A stretch of DNA of 64,000 nucleotides from UBA817 sp049889215. Its GTDB lineage: Bacteria > Margulisbacteria > Marinamargulisbacteria > UBA817. A program made the position numbers and the translations under genes. Below the pieces are notes generated by a model, which saw nothing but the letters and a program-made list of their open reading frames with translations, did not search any database and was not told the origin of the DNA. Each line of letters opens with the position of its first letter. The first letter of the stretch is position 1. This document shows positions 18,451 through 27,971 of this stretch, one piece after another. The stretch is taken from NCBI GenBank assembly GCA_049889215.1, contig JBMHDV010000026.1:66029-130028 (forward strand), given 5' to 3'.

Positions 18451-19785
18451 TCAAATTATTGCCTTTTTAATTCCTTTACCTAGAATATAAGAATTAAAGC
18501 CGGCATTATTTAGCTCTGCATGAGAATAAATGATTCGAAAGTCAATAAAGTTAGGTGCATTCATAACTTCCTTTAATTTAATTAGATCCAAATTTCGATA
18601 CGCATTCCACTCTGTCATTAAAATCACCCCATCACAGTCTTTGCAGGCCTCATAAGCTGTTTTGAAAGGTGTGATTTTATCTCCATAAATGATTTGCGTA
18701 TTTTCAATAGCTTTGGGATCTGTATAATGAATTGTCACATTTTGTTCAAGCAGCAAATCAATCAGTTTGAGTGACGCTGATTCACGAATGTCATCTGTAT
18801 TTGGCTTAAAAGATGTTCCTAAAATAGTAATTGTCTTGTTATAAATCTTCCCATCAAGCAATTGAACGAGTTTTGAAAAACAATAATGAATTTGGTGGTT
18901 GTTTGCATGTATAGCGCCTTCCAACACTTTTAAATTTATGTTGAGTTGTTTGGCATTAAATTGTAGTGCATGTGTATCTTTAGGAAAGCATGATCCACCA
19001 TAGCCGGGGCTTGGATTTAAAAAGTACTTTCCAATTCGGCCATCCATGCCCATTAACTTTGCCGTTTCTTTGATGTCAGCGCCTATATTGTCACATAAAA
19101 TTGCTAATTCATTTATAAAGGATATTTTTGTTGCTAAAAAGGTATTGGATGCATATTTTGCTAATTCTGCTGTTTCCAGTGAAACATGAGCTATTGGCCG
19201 AGTATCTTTATGTAGCCCCTTATATAATAACTTAAATATTTCAAAAACAGATACTGAGTCAGTACCTATTATGATTCGATCGGGATGAAAAAAATCATAA
19301 ACAGCAGATCCTTCTCTAAGAAACTCAGGGTTTGAGGCCACCAATATTTTTTCGGATAAATTTGCTTGGTCAATCATTTTTTTAATTCTTTTACCTGTAC
19401 CAACCGGGACTGTGCTTTTTGTTGTTAAAACAACAGATTTGAAATCGATTGTTTGAGCCAAAGAAATAATTTCTGAAACTGCGTTAAAAATATGAGTTAA
19501 ATCAGCCTCTCCAGTATCAAACATGGGCGTGCCTACAGCAAGCATAATGACATCTGAATCAAAACTGTCTTTAGATAGTTTATTTGAGATTGTTAGTCGT
19601 TTTGCATCCATAACATTGCTCATTTTTTCTGTTAATTCAGGCTCATAAAACGGAATAATTGAGTTGGATAATGAGTTGAATTTGGTTGGTTCTTTTTCTA
19701 TACAGTTTACAAAATGCCCCATGTCTGCAAAACAAACGGCTGAAACTAGTCCAACATAACCGCCACCAATAATTGATATTTTCAT
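18451..19785 (-). CDS. ugd: UDP-glucose 6-dehydrogenase
   Basis: This 444-residue NAD-dependent enzyme oxidises UDP-glucose to UDP-glucuronate. It has ISIIGGGYVGLVSAVCFAD at the N-terminus, VGTP, STVPVGTGK, SNPEFLREGSAVYDF, and the catalytic Cys in SPGYGGSCFPKDTHAL. The length and GSCFPKD agree with TuaD/Ugd-type enzymes that use UDP-glucose. It follows the WbpM-like gene by six bases and has a clear AAGGAG ahead of its ATG, so it is the second gene of a two-gene operon. It supplies glucuronate for the polysaccharide. Confidence 0.95.
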   Translation of the reverse strand: MKISIIGGGYVGLVSAVCFADMGHFVNCIEKEPTKFNSLSNSIIPFYEPELTEKMSNVMDAKRLTISNKLSKDSFDSDVIMLAVGTPMFDTGEADLTHIFNAVSEIISLAQTIDFKSVVLTTKSTVPVGTGKRIKKMIDQANLSEKILVASNPEFLREGSAVYDFFHPDRIIIGTDSVSVFEIFKLLYKGLHKDTRPIAHVSLETAELAKYASNTFLATKISFINELAILCDNIGADIKETAKLMGMDGRIGKYFLNPSPGYGGSCFPKDTHALQFNAKQLNINLKVLEGAIHANNHQIHYCFSKLVQLLDGKIYNKTITILGTSFKPNTDDIRESASLKLIDLLLEQNVTIHYTDPKAIENTQIIYGDKITPFKTAYEACKDCDGVILMTEWNAYRNLDLIKLKEVMNAPNFIDFRIIYSHAELNNAGFNSYILGKGIKKAII

Positions 19786-19791
19786 GTTAGA

Positions 19792-21654
19792 TTACTCCTT
19801 TGTAACAAAATTAAACGTCTTATTAAATTCTTTAACCATCTCCAATAAGTTATGAGCTAATAATTCAGGAGACGAGGGCGACATGGATTGAGAAAGTATT
19901 TTGTTGGCTTTTGATTCAACATCTTCTGTTATTTCAGGGTAGCAACAATTGATTTTAGGGTGGGACGTAACCGTTGGATTTTCAAAGTCATAAAATAAAG
20001 CTTCAGTTAGCTTTTCGCCAGGACGAAGACCTGTAATTTTAATTGGGATATCATCAACTGATAGACCTGATAAACGGATTAAATCGGTTGCTAATTGTGT
20101 GATTTTTATAGGGGCGCCCATGTCCAAAACAAACATCTCTCCACCTTTATCACTCAATGAACTTGCTTGAAAAACAAGGCTTACCGCTTCTTTGATGGTC
20201 ATAAAATATCGGGTCATATTTGGATCTGTAATTGTAATGGGGCCGCCATTCTTAATCTGTTCTTTAAATAAAGGGATTACACTACCATAAGAACCTAGAA
20301 CATTTCCAAATCGAACACAACAGTATTTTGTTGTTGAATACTTTGCTTTTTCAAGGGTAATTAATTCGCAAATTCGTTTGGTTGCCCCCATTGAGTTGGA
20401 TGGGTCCACGGCCTTGTCAGTTGAAATTGTTATGCATTGGCTAACATTAAATTCATCACAAAGATCAACAATATTCTTGGTTCCACCAATATTGTTGAGA
20501 ATGGCCTGATCTGGATTGACTTCCATTAATGGAACATGTTTATACGCGGCGGAATGAAAAACAATTGAGGGCGCATGCTCTTGAAATACTTTTTTTAATG
20601 AATTAAGACTTTTAATATCTAAACAAAGCGGTACAATTTCCACATGCTTAAATTCTTCTTTATTGGATAACTCCATTAAAATAAGATATAGATGGTATTC
20701 TGAATGGTCGAGGAGAATGACCTTCTTAGGATGAAACGAAAATATTTGTCGGGAAAGTTCAGATCCAATCGAGCCGCCAGCCCCAGTAATCAATATAGTT
20801 TGATTCCGAACAATCGATTGAATCTTAGATGTTTCAATATTAATAGGGCTTCGGCCCAACAAATCAACAATTGATACATCCCGAAGTTTATTAAGTTTGA
20901 CGGTGTTATCCAATAATTCATTAATACTTGGGGTTGTGAGAAATGGAACATTTACTGATTTGCAAACGTCTAAAATTTTTCGAAATTCAGATGAGCTTGC
21001 TGATGGTATTGCAATGATGATTTGGTCAAAATGGTTGGACTGAAAGAAATCAGGTAACGCTAGTATCGGGCCAATCACAGGTGCTTGATGAATGGTTTTT
21101 TTATGGAGCAGTTCATTGTCGTCAAAAAAACCAATAATGCTATCTTGTGACTCTATCTTTAATAACTCCCTAGCTACCATTTCACCAGCATCACCAGCAC
21201 CAATAATGACATATTTTTTACTGTTTTTTGTTTTGTTGTTCGAGTAACGGAGTCGGAGGACTTTAAGAGTAAATCGCGAGAAAAAGAAAATACCCATGTA
21301 AATTAAAAAATCAATAATAACCATTCTTGGATGAATAAGTTCAGAAACGGTTGTTGAGAGCAGTAAAGCAAGCATCGTAATTGTAATGGTGTTAAATGTT
21401 TTTGCAATATCTCTTAAACTTGCATATCGCCATGAAATTGAATAAAGACGAGCAATAAAAAAATAGAACACCTTCAAGAGCGGAATAGTAAAAAATAAGA
21501 GTGTGTGATTTTTTAAAAATAAAACACTTTCATCAAGGTCATTTAAAATAAATAAAGACAGGACTAAACTAAAAATGCCAATTAAGAAATCATTACACAA
21601 AAGCGTTAAAATTCTGTATTTAGAATTTAAAATAACCGTTAGAATTTTAATCAT
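19792..21654 (-). CDS. WbpM/CapD-type UDP-GlcNAc 4,6-dehydratase, membrane-bound
   Basis: This large (620-residue) nucleotide-sugar dehydratase has an N-terminal four-helix membrane domain (roughly residues 1-130), a CoA-binding-like Rossmann domain (YVIIGAGDAGEMVAREL) and a catalytic SDR domain (ILITGAGGSIGSELSRQI). The catalytic motif is SMGATKR, with Met where classic SDRs have Tyr, as in PglF/WbpM. It makes the 4-keto-6-deoxy sugar for QuiNAc/FucNAc/bacillosamine-type sugars. An upstream Met at 21663 exists, but TATAAT lies inside that stretch and ends seven bases before the Met at 21654, so I prefer the latter. Confidence 0.9.
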   Translation of the reverse strand: MIKILTVILNSKYRILTLLCNDFLIGIFSLVLSLFILNDLDESVLFLKNHTLLFFTIPLLKVFYFFIARLYSISWRYASLRDIAKTFNTITITMLALLLSTTVSELIHPRMVIIDFLIYMGIFFFSRFTLKVLRLRYSNNKTKNSKKYVIIGAGDAGEMVARELLKIESQDSIIGFFDDNELLHKKTIHQAPVIGPILALPDFFQSNHFDQIIIAIPSASSSEFRKILDVCKSVNVPFLTTPSINELLDNTVKLNKLRDVSIVDLLGRSPINIETSKIQSIVRNQTILITGAGGSIGSELSRQIFSFHPKKVILLDHSEYHLYLILMELSNKEEFKHVEIVPLCLDIKSLNSLKKVFQEHAPSIVFHSAAYKHVPLMEVNPDQAILNNIGGTKNIVDLCDEFNVSQCITISTDKAVDPSNSMGATKRICELITLEKAKYSTTKYCCVRFGNVLGSYGSVIPLFKEQIKNGGPITITDPNMTRYFMTIKEAVSLVFQASSLSDKGGEMFVLDMGAPIKITQLATDLIRLSGLSVDDIPIKITGLRPGEKLTEALFYDFENPTVTSHPKINCCYPEITEDVESKANKILSQSMSPSSPELLAHNLLEMVKEFNKTFNFVTKE

Positions 21655-21703
21655 TTGCCTCATTATACTGAGCTAAGACATTTATTTCTAGTACCCATCG
21701 TGA

Positions 21704-22687
21704 TTAAGAAATTGTTTGTTCAAATTCAATTGCTGATCGAATAATTAAATCCAAATCATTGTGTGAAGGCGTCCAGTTTAGAATGTTCTGAATACGTTCT
21801 GAATTCGCAATGAGTTGAGGCGGGTCACCAGCACGTCGATCGCTTTCAATAACACTAAACTCACCAAATTGTTGTTTTGCAGCATCCACAACTTCCTTTA
21901 CTGAAAAGCCTTTGGAGTAACCACAGTTAAAAACCGTTGACTCGCCCCCTTCAAGTAAATAATTTAGGGCCAAAACATGCGCATGCGCCAAATCACAGAC
22001 ATGAATATAATCTCGTATACAAGTACCATCTGGCGTTGGGTAATCTGAGCCATAGATGGACATGCCTGTTCGTTTACCCGTAAGAACTTGAGCAATGATC
22101 TTTATTAAATGAGTCGCATCTGGCATGCGCTGCCCAAGCTGTTTGGACTCATGTGCACCAGCAACATTAAAGTATCGAAGCGCAACATAGTTCAGATTAC
22201 TTGCTGCTGCAGAGTCTGCAAGCATCAGTTCTGTCATAAGTTTTGATCGTCCATAGGGATTGATCGGTTTTAAATCGTCAGTTTCAGAGCAGATTCCTGA
22301 TGTTGGAATACCATAAACGGCAGCTGTTGATGAAAACAATATATTATTAACATGGTGCTTTTCACAAGAGCGAATCAAGTTCAATGTATTCGCCGTATTG
22401 TTTTGATAATATTTAAGCGGGTGTTTAACACTTTCTGGAACAACAATACTACCCGCAAAGTGAATGACTGCATCGGGTTTGAAATTTTCAATAAACTGAT
22501 CAATATTTTGCCAATCATTGAGATCGATATTGTGAAGTGTGCCAAAGTGAATGTTTGATTCAAATCCAGTAGAAAGGTTATCAACAATAGCAATGGTTGC
22601 TTGGGTTTGTTTTAAAGCCAGACAAACATGTGATCCAATATACCCCGCACCCCCGGTAATTAAAATTCGTTTATTATTAAAATTCAT
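21704..22687 (-). CDS. galE: UDP-glucose 4-epimerase
   Basis: This 327-residue SDR enzyme interconverts UDP-glucose and UDP-galactose. It has ILITGGAGYIGSHVCLAL for NAD binding, FSSTAAVYG with the catalytic Ser, YGRSK as YxxxK, and RYFNVAGAHESKQLGQ, DYIHVCDLAHAH and NCGYSKGFSVKEV, all typical of GalE. It is divergent from the DegT gene at 22786 across a 98-base gap that must carry both promoters. It probably feeds galactose or, by relaxed specificity, N-acetyl forms to the surface polysaccharide. Confidence 0.95.
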   Translation of the reverse strand: MNFNNKRILITGGAGYIGSHVCLALKQTQATIAIVDNLSTGFESNIHFGTLHNIDLNDWQNIDQFIENFKPDAVIHFAGSIVVPESVKHPLKYYQNNTANTLNLIRSCEKHHVNNILFSSTAAVYGIPTSGICSETDDLKPINPYGRSKLMTELMLADSAAASNLNYVALRYFNVAGAHESKQLGQRMPDATHLIKIIAQVLTGKRTGMSIYGSDYPTPDGTCIRDYIHVCDLAHAHVLALNYLLEGGESTVFNCGYSKGFSVKEVVDAAKQQFGEFSVIESDRRAGDPPQLIANSERIQNILNWTPSHNDLDLIIRSAIEFEQTIS

Positions 22688-22773
22688 ACTTCTACCGTAT
22701 CAAACTTGTTGAGTGGATAAAAGGATTTATCATTGATTAATTAAAGGTCATGTTAGAACGTAAGGTTTTTTGA

Positions 22774-22785
22774 TAAAATTAAAGT
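22774..22785 (+). promoter_or_regulatory. Extended -10 box before the 22786 ATG
   Basis: TGA precedes TAAAAT (22774-22779), an extended -10 element, with six bases to the ATG at 22786. No strong -35 is visible. The opposite strand of the same gap serves galE. Confidence 0.45.
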
Positions 22786-23919
22786 ATGGCAGTGAACTTA
22801 AGATCCATTCCTTTTCATAAAGCCTCAATTGGTGATGATGAAATTAACGAAGTTGTTGATACATTAAAATCCGGTTGGCTGACCATGGGACCAAAAACCA
22901 TTGAGTTTGAAAAGCAATTTGCATTAGCTACTGGAGCTGAGTTTGCCGTGTCTATGAATTCAGCAACGGCATGTTTACATTTGGCGTTAAAAGCCATTGG
23001 GTTAAATGCTGGAGACGAAGTAATTATCCCAACAACAACATTTGCTTCCACGGCGGAAGTCGTTACTTATTTTAATGCAACTCCAGTACTATGCGATATT
23101 AACGCTGAAGATCATAATATTGATACAAAAAAAATCGAAAAGCTAATTACAGATAAGACGAAAGTAATCATTCCAGTTCATTTTTCTGGTATTCCTTGTG
23201 ACATGGATGAGATTAATAGAATTGCTAAAAAACATGATTTGAAAGTCATCGAGGACGCAGCACATTCATTTCCATCACAATATAAGGAAAAGCAAGTTGG
23301 AACATTATCTGATATTACATGTTTTTCATTTTATGCTACAAAAACCTTAGCAACAGGTGAAGGGGGCATGGCAACAACCAATAATGAGGCCTATGCTAAA
23401 TCAATGAAGTGCAATCGATTGCATGGCATCAGTAAAGATGCTTGGAATCGGTACTCAGATAAAGGGAATTGGTACTATGAAGTCGTTGATAATGGCTATA
23501 AATATAACATGACCGACATAGCTGCTTCTCTTGGTCTTGTTCAATTAAAACGTGCAAATGAGTTAAATCAAAAACGTTTTGAAATTGCAAAGCGTTATAA
23601 CAACGCTTTTTATGAGCATGAAGCAATCAGTATTTTGCAGCCAGAAGAACATGCCGTGAGTTCATGGCATCTCTATGTTATAAAAGTTCAAAATAGAGAT
23701 GAGTTGATGGCCAAATTAAAAGAAAATGGAATTGGAACATCCTTGCATTTTATACCAATTTTTGAACATCCTTTTTATAAACATACGTATGGGTATAATT
23801 CAAAACATTATCCTGTGGCAAAACGCATGTATTCAGAATCTATATCTCTTCCCATATTTCCTGATATGACAATGGATGAGGTTGATTACATTATAAATGC
23901 AGTGTTAGATCATGTTTAA
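22786..23919 (+). CDS. DegT-family aminotransferase (UDP-4-keto sugar type)
   Basis: This 377-residue sugar aminotransferase has SMNSATACLHLALKAIGL, DEVIIPTTTFASTAEV, VIEDAAHSFPS and the Schiff-base Lys in SFYATKTLATGEGGM. This type is commonly paired with an initiating sugar transferase, which follows here with an 8-base overlap. A likely job is 4-amination of the product of the WbpM-like dehydratase (PglE-like), giving a UDP-4-amino-4,6-dideoxy-N-acetylhexosamine as the first sugar on the lipid carrier. The pairing is seen; the substrate is inferred. Confidence 0.88.
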   Translation: MAVNLRSIPFHKASIGDDEINEVVDTLKSGWLTMGPKTIEFEKQFALATGAEFAVSMNSATACLHLALKAIGLNAGDEVIIPTTTFASTAEVVTYFNATPVLCDINAEDHNIDTKKIEKLITDKTKVIIPVHFSGIPCDMDEINRIAKKHDLKVIEDAAHSFPSQYKEKQVGTLSDITCFSFYATKTLATGEGGMATTNNEAYAKSMKCNRLHGISKDAWNRYSDKGNWYYEVVDNGYKYNMTDIAASLGLVQLKRANELNQKRFEIAKRYNNAFYEHEAISILQPEEHAVSSWHLYVIKVQNRDELMAKLKENGIGTSLHFIPIFEHPFYKHTYGYNSKHYPVAKRMYSESISLPIFPDMTMDEVDYIINAVLDHV

Positions 23920-24511
23920 TATTTACCGTAATGGTGGTAAACGACTATTTGATTTTATAGCAGCGACGATAGGGGTATTATTACTTACCCCATTTTTATT
24001 TATTTTAGCCATAATAGTGAAGGGATCATCCAAAGGGCCTATAATATATAAACAAAAGAGAGTTGGCTTAGATTTTAAGCCCTTTACGATGTATAAGTTC
24101 CGTTCAATGGTTGTAAACAATGCGGAAAAGCATCAATTGGTTACAGCCGCTGGTGATCAGCGAATAACGCCAATTGGGAAATTTTTAAGACGTTACAAAT
24201 TAGATGAATTGCCTCAATTAATAAATGTTATAAAGGGTGATATGAGTCTTGTTGGACCTCGGCCTGAGGTAATGAAATATATTCAATATTATGAAGAAGA
24301 TTATAGAACAGTGTTAAGTATTCGTCCTGGAATTACAGACAATGCCGCGATTGCTTTTAAAAATGAGGAAGATATTCTATCCAAATATAAAGATACTGAA
24401 TCTGCTTATATAAAAAAAATAATGCCAGAAAAAATAACATTGTATAAGAAATATATTAAAAAACAATCATTATTTAATGATGTTGTTCTGATTTTAAAAA
24501 CTATATTTTAA
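23912..24511 (+). CDS. Initiating sugar-phosphate transferase (PglC/WbaP-type)
   Basis: This small monotopic phosphoglycosyltransferase of 199 residues moves a sugar phosphate from a UDP-sugar to undecaprenyl phosphate. It has one N-terminal re-entrant helix (KRLFDFIAATIGVLLLTPFLF), then KRVGLDFKPFTMYKFRSM, RRYKLDELPQLINVIKGDMS with the catalytic Asp-Glu pair, and LVGPRPEV. The length matches the PglC core without the WbaP membrane extension. The 3' end overlaps the convergent gene by 11 bases. It commits sugars to the pathway that the rest of the locus serves. Confidence 0.94.
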   Translation: MFNIYRNGGKRLFDFIAATIGVLLLTPFLFILAIIVKGSSKGPIIYKQKRVGLDFKPFTMYKFRSMVVNNAEKHQLVTAAGDQRITPIGKFLRRYKLDELPQLINVIKGDMSLVGPRPEVMKYIQYYEEDYRTVLSIRPGITDNAAIAFKNEEDILSKYKDTESAYIKKIMPEKITLYKKYIKKQSLFNDVVLILKTIF

Positions 24512-25823
24512 AAATAGACGCTTTATTTATACCCTTAGTTGCATTTCGAGTATCAATAATCAACTTGGACTGATTTACAATTGTGTTTATATCGTAATAA
24601 GAATGATTGGTAATAATTGCAACACAATCATAATCATCGAAATTAATTGAAGCTAACTCAGTTGAATTATAAGAGGTGTCTTTTGATATAGAAATTGTAG
24701 GAATGAAATCATCATTATAAACGATGTCAGCACCAAAGCGATGAAGTTGTTTGATGACATCCAATGCAGGAGATTCTCGAACATCATTGATGTTTGGTTT
24801 ATATGCAACCCCTAAAACTAAAATTTTGGATCCATTGATGGATTTTTTTATTGAGTTTAAAGCAGCAGTAACTTTCTTAACAACATAACTTGGCATGCTC
24901 GTGTTAATTTGTTCAGCAAGGCCAACAAACCGTGCGTCATAATTCAAAGATTTCATTTTCCATGATAGGTAACTTGGATCAATAGGGATACAATGCCCAC
25001 CTAAGCCTGGCCCAGGATAAAATGGCATAAAGCCGAACGGCTTTGTTGCAGCTGCATCAATGACTTCCCAAACATCAACATTAAGTTTATTAGAAATTAA
25101 TGCCATTTCGTTGGCCATTGCAATATTAACCGATCGAAATGTATTTTCGTATAATTTAACAAGTTCAGCTGCGCGAGGCGAGGAAACGGGTACAGTAGAA
25201 TCAATCGCATGAGCATAAGTTTCACAGGCCAATGTAGTGCAAAGTGGCGTAACCCCACCAACAACTTTTGGGGTATTCTTTGTTGTGTAGGTTAGATTCC
25301 CGGGGTCAACACGTTCAGGGGAAAATGCTAAGAAAATTGATTTCCCTATAGAGAACCCTTTTGATTCAAAAATCGGTTGCAACAACTCTTCAGTTGTTCC
25401 TGGATATGTTGTGCTTTCTAGGATAATGAGTTGCCCATCTCGAATATGGTCTGCGATCGAATTAACTGCAGCAACGACATAGCTCATGTCTGGGTCTTTA
25501 GTTTTACGTAATGGGGTTGGTACACAAATGCTAATGGCATCAGCGTTTATTAATTCAGAGAAATCGGTAGTTGCAGTGAATTTGCCAGATAAATTACATT
25601 TTTCAATATCCTCATTTGAAATATCATGAATATAAGATTTCCCATTTTGTAACATGTCAATTTTTTCATCAGAAATGTCAAAGCCAATAACTTTAATATT
25701 GTTATTGATAAACTCATGGACGAGTGGTAATCCAACATACCCTAGTCCGACCACACCAAGTGTGAACTCTTTTGATCGTATCTTGTTTTTTAAATCATTA
25801 AAGTGGTCTGTTTTTACTGTCAT
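24501..25823 (-). CDS. UDP-N-acetyl-glucosamine/mannosamine 6-dehydrogenase (WbpA/WecC-like)
   Basis: This 440-residue NAD-dependent dehydrogenase is of the group that oxidises UDP-N-acetylhexosamines. It has LGVVGLGYVGLPLVHEF, VPTPLRKTKDPDMS, ESTTYPGTTEE, FSPERVDPGN and the catalytic Cys in GPGLGGHCIPIDPSYLSWK; HCIPIDP distinguishes it from the UDP-glucose enzyme at 18451. It would make UDP-GlcNAcA, the input for the WlbA-WlbB fusion and its aminotransferase. The start codon lies six bases from a perfect TATAAT. Confidence 0.93.
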   Translation of the reverse strand: MTVKTDHFNDLKNKIRSKEFTLGVVGLGYVGLPLVHEFINNNIKVIGFDISDEKIDMLQNGKSYIHDISNEDIEKCNLSGKFTATTDFSELINADAISICVPTPLRKTKDPDMSYVVAAVNSIADHIRDGQLIILESTTYPGTTEELLQPIFESKGFSIGKSIFLAFSPERVDPGNLTYTTKNTPKVVGGVTPLCTTLACETYAHAIDSTVPVSSPRAAELVKLYENTFRSVNIAMANEMALISNKLNVDVWEVIDAAATKPFGFMPFYPGPGLGGHCIPIDPSYLSWKMKSLNYDARFVGLAEQINTSMPSYVVKKVTAALNSIKKSINGSKILVLGVAYKPNINDVRESPALDVIKQLHRFGADIVYNDDFIPTISISKDTSYNSTELASINFDDYDCVAIITNHSYYDINTIVNQSKLIIDTRNATKGINKASIFKI

Positions 25824-25858
25824 TTTAAAATTATACGTTACTTTTTTACGCTTGAAAA
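25824..25858 (-). promoter_or_regulatory. Promoter for the UDP-HexNAc dehydrogenase gene
   Basis: On the minus strand TTTTCA (25853-25858), a 17-base spacer, a consensus TATAAT (25830-25835), then six bases to the ATG. It predicts a leaderless mRNA. A second, opposite TATAAT serves the gene at 25894. Confidence 0.55.
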
Positions 25859-25881
25859 TACATATGGTAAAGCAGTTAAAG

Positions 25882-25893
25882 TATAATAAAAAT
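25882..25893 (+). promoter_or_regulatory. Consensus -10 box before the Nudix gene
   Basis: TATAAT at 25882-25887 is followed by six bases and the ATG at 25894. This favours 25894 over the in-frame ATG at 25864, which lies upstream of the -10. No clear -35 is seen at the expected spacing. Confidence 0.5.
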
Positions 25894-26427
25894 ATGGAAG
25901 AAAAGACGGTATCATCAAAACTGATTTATAATGGTAAAAAACTTCGATTAAGGGTGGATCAAGTTGAGGCATCATTTGGCAAAAGTGAGAGAGAAATTAT
26001 TGAGCATCCTCCAGCTGTCACAATTTTACCATTTGATTCAGCTGATTCTATTTATTTGATTCATCAGTATCGTAAGGCCATTGACCAAATTATTATTGAA
26101 GCTCCAGCCGGCTGCATTGAACCAAATGAAGATCCTTACGACGCGGCCATTCGCGAACTAAAAGAAGAAACAGGGTTTACATCGAACAAGCTTATAAAGG
26201 TTGCAGAAATGTTTATGGCACCGGGTTTTTGCAACGAGTTTATGACACTCTTTTTAGCCACTGATTTAACCTCTGGAAAAACCAGCTTTGATTTTGATGA
26301 GTCCATGGAATTAAAATCCTATTCACTTAAAGATTTAAAGCAGATGATACGATCATATGAAATTAAGGATGCAAAAACAATTGCGTCCATTGGGTTTTTA
26401 AGTAATTATTTAACGGATGAGCTTTGA
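25894..26427 (+). CDS. nudF: ADP-ribose pyrophosphatase (Nudix hydrolase)
   Basis: This 177-residue Nudix enzyme of the ADP-ribose pyrophosphatase group hydrolyses ADP-ribose and related nucleoside diphosphate sugars. The Nudix box runs from AGCIEPNEDPYDAA into RELKEETGF, and the downstream MAPGFCNEFMTLFLAT is typical of NudF. An open frame extends far upstream, antisense to the dehydrogenase gene, but the ATG at 25894 directly after a TATAAT gives the normal family length. It overlaps the recombinase gene by 11 bases, a nudF-xerD order known from Gram-positive bacteria. Confidence 0.92.
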   Translation: MEEKTVSSKLIYNGKKLRLRVDQVEASFGKSEREIIEHPPAVTILPFDSADSIYLIHQYRKAIDQIIIEAPAGCIEPNEDPYDAAIRELKEETGFTSNKLIKVAEMFMAPGFCNEFMTLFLATDLTSGKTSFDFDESMELKSYSLKDLKQMIRSYEIKDAKTIASIGFLSNYLTDEL

Positions 26428-27253
26428 AACATACTTGGCAATTGAGTGCCATTTATCAACATTAACGATTCAAGCCTATAAAAGTGATATCGAGCATTTT
26501 TATTCAATAACCAATGTTAAGTATCCTCAAAAGCAGCACATTACATTATTTTTAAACCAACTTAATAATGAGCAGTTTACAAAAAGTTCCATTGCACGAA
26601 AAATGTCTGCACTTCGTTTGTATTTAACCTACTTATCAGTTAAAAAAAATAAAGATGTTCCGGATGTAAAAGATATGTTTACAAGTAACCTAGCACTAAA
26701 ATTACCCAAGTTAATTGCAAAGGCAGATTTAGAGAAAGTGTTAAGTTATTCATTTAAAACCACAAAGAATTCAAAGAGAAATGATTTGATTGTCGCCTTA
26801 CTGTATTACTGTGGATGTCGTGTATCTGAGGTTGCTAATCTAAAGCGAAAATGTGTATTTAATGAACATATTATTATTACGGGAAAAGGCAATAAACAGC
26901 GGCTTATTCCAATAGCAGAAGTGGTTAAGCAAAAGTTGAAGGCTTACCTCACAAGTCAAGAATTTGAACAGGGGGCAGATTATTTATTCATGGGCGCAAA
27001 AAATAACCCCATCACAAGACAAACAATATCAAACATTTTATCTGATTTAAAAAAAGCATGCGGAATTAAAGGGCGGTTATCGCCGCATACAATGCGGCAC
27101 ATGTTTGCTAGTTTCTTACTAGAGCAAGGAATGGACATTCGCGAGGTTCAGTTGTTATTGGGGCATGCATCAATAAAAACAACTGAAATATATACTCATC
27201 TTGATAAAACTAAATTAAAGCGTACATTTATTAAATATCATCCGTTATCATAA
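26417..27253 (+). CDS. xerD: Tyrosine recombinase, XerD-like
   Basis: This 278-residue recombinase has an N-terminal SAM-like core-binding domain (residues 1-85) and a C-terminal catalytic domain. The catalytic residues are present: Arg in CGCRVSEVANL, Lys in ITGKGNKQR, His-x-x-Arg in SPHTMRHMFAS, His in LLGHASIKTTEIYTHLD and Tyr in that same stretch. It is slightly shorter than E. coli XerD (298). The operon with a Nudix hydrolase, site-2 protease and YacP is a housekeeping context and argues for chromosome-dimer resolution rather than a phage integrase. Confidence 0.88.
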   Translation: MSFETYLAIECHLSTLTIQAYKSDIEHFYSITNVKYPQKQHITLFLNQLNNEQFTKSSIARKMSALRLYLTYLSVKKNKDVPDVKDMFTSNLALKLPKLIAKADLEKVLSYSFKTTKNSKRNDLIVALLYYCGCRVSEVANLKRKCVFNEHIIITGKGNKQRLIPIAEVVKQKLKAYLTSQEFEQGADYLFMGAKNNPITRQTISNILSDLKKACGIKGRLSPHTMRHMFASFLLEQGMDIREVQLLLGHASIKTTEIYTHLDKTKLKRTFIKYHPLS

Positions 27254-27257
27254 AACT

Positions 27258-27971
27258 ATGCAATGGCTAAATCAACGTAAATACGCTCGGTATTCCTTAG
27301 TCGAATGGGGAATTATCGCTATTTTTGCCTATTTCTTTTTAGTGCTTGAGCGCCAAATGCTAGCAAATCTAATCATTCTAATTGTTTCCGTTGTTATTCA
27401 TGAGCTTGCCCATGGTCTTGCTGCATTTTGGTGCGGGGACTCTACTGCCAAATATCAAGGTCGACTAACACTAAATCCAATCCCACACATTGACCCTATT
27501 GGTAGTGTCATATTACCACTCATGCTAACACTAAGTGGAAGCCCTTTTCTATTTGGCTGGGCCAAACCTGTACCTGTAAACGTTCAAAATCTTAATCATC
27601 CAATGAATGACATGGTGAAGGTTGCAATTGCAGGTCCATTATCCAATCTCTCCTTGGCTGTACTATTTAGTCAATTCATAAAGTTTCATGTGATTGTTGC
27701 ACCAAATTTAATTCTTCAAGTACCTTGGTTAATTGATGTATTGAAGTATGGTGTGGTTATTAACATTGTATTAGCTGTTTTCAACATGATTCCGATACCT
27801 CCAATGGATGGGTCTCGGGTGTTATATCGCTTACTACCCTATGCGGGAAGATCATTGATGGATCGGATAGAGCCCTACGGTATGTGGATTATTATATTTT
27901 TGGCATTTTTTGGCATATTTGATGTTATTCTCAGGCTAGTCAGTATTCCATTAATTCAATTGATTTTATGA
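27258..27971 (+). CDS. Site-2 protease family (M50) membrane metalloprotease
   Basis: This 237-residue protein has about six membrane segments and cleaves substrates within the membrane. The zinc site is made by HELAHG near residue 48 and by NMIPIPPMDGSRVL near 175, the paired motifs of peptidase family M50. It lacks a PDZ domain, so it belongs to the small YwhC-like group rather than RseP. It starts four bases after the recombinase stop and overlaps the yacP-like gene by four bases. The substrate is unknown. Confidence 0.92.
   Translation: MQWLNQRKYARYSLVEWGIIAIFAYFFLVLERQMLANLIILIVSVVIHELAHGLAAFWCGDSTAKYQGRLTLNPIPHIDPIGSVILPLMLTLSGSPFLFGWAKPVPVNVQNLNHPMNDMVKVAIAGPLSNLSLAVLFSQFIKFHVIVAPNLILQVPWLIDVLKYGVVINIVLAVFNMIPIPPMDGSRVLYRLLPYAGRSLMDRIEPYGMWIIIFLAFFGIFDVILRLVSIPLIQLIL

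Noticed and set aside
25654..25893. N-terminal extension of the Nudix protein
   Set aside because: It is antisense to the dehydrogenase gene and crosses a divergent promoter; the TATAAT box points to the start at 25894.
26417..27253. Integrase of a mobile element
   Set aside because: The tyrosine recombinase has XerD length and motifs and sits in a nudF/site-2 protease/yacP operon with no repeats or phage genes around it.
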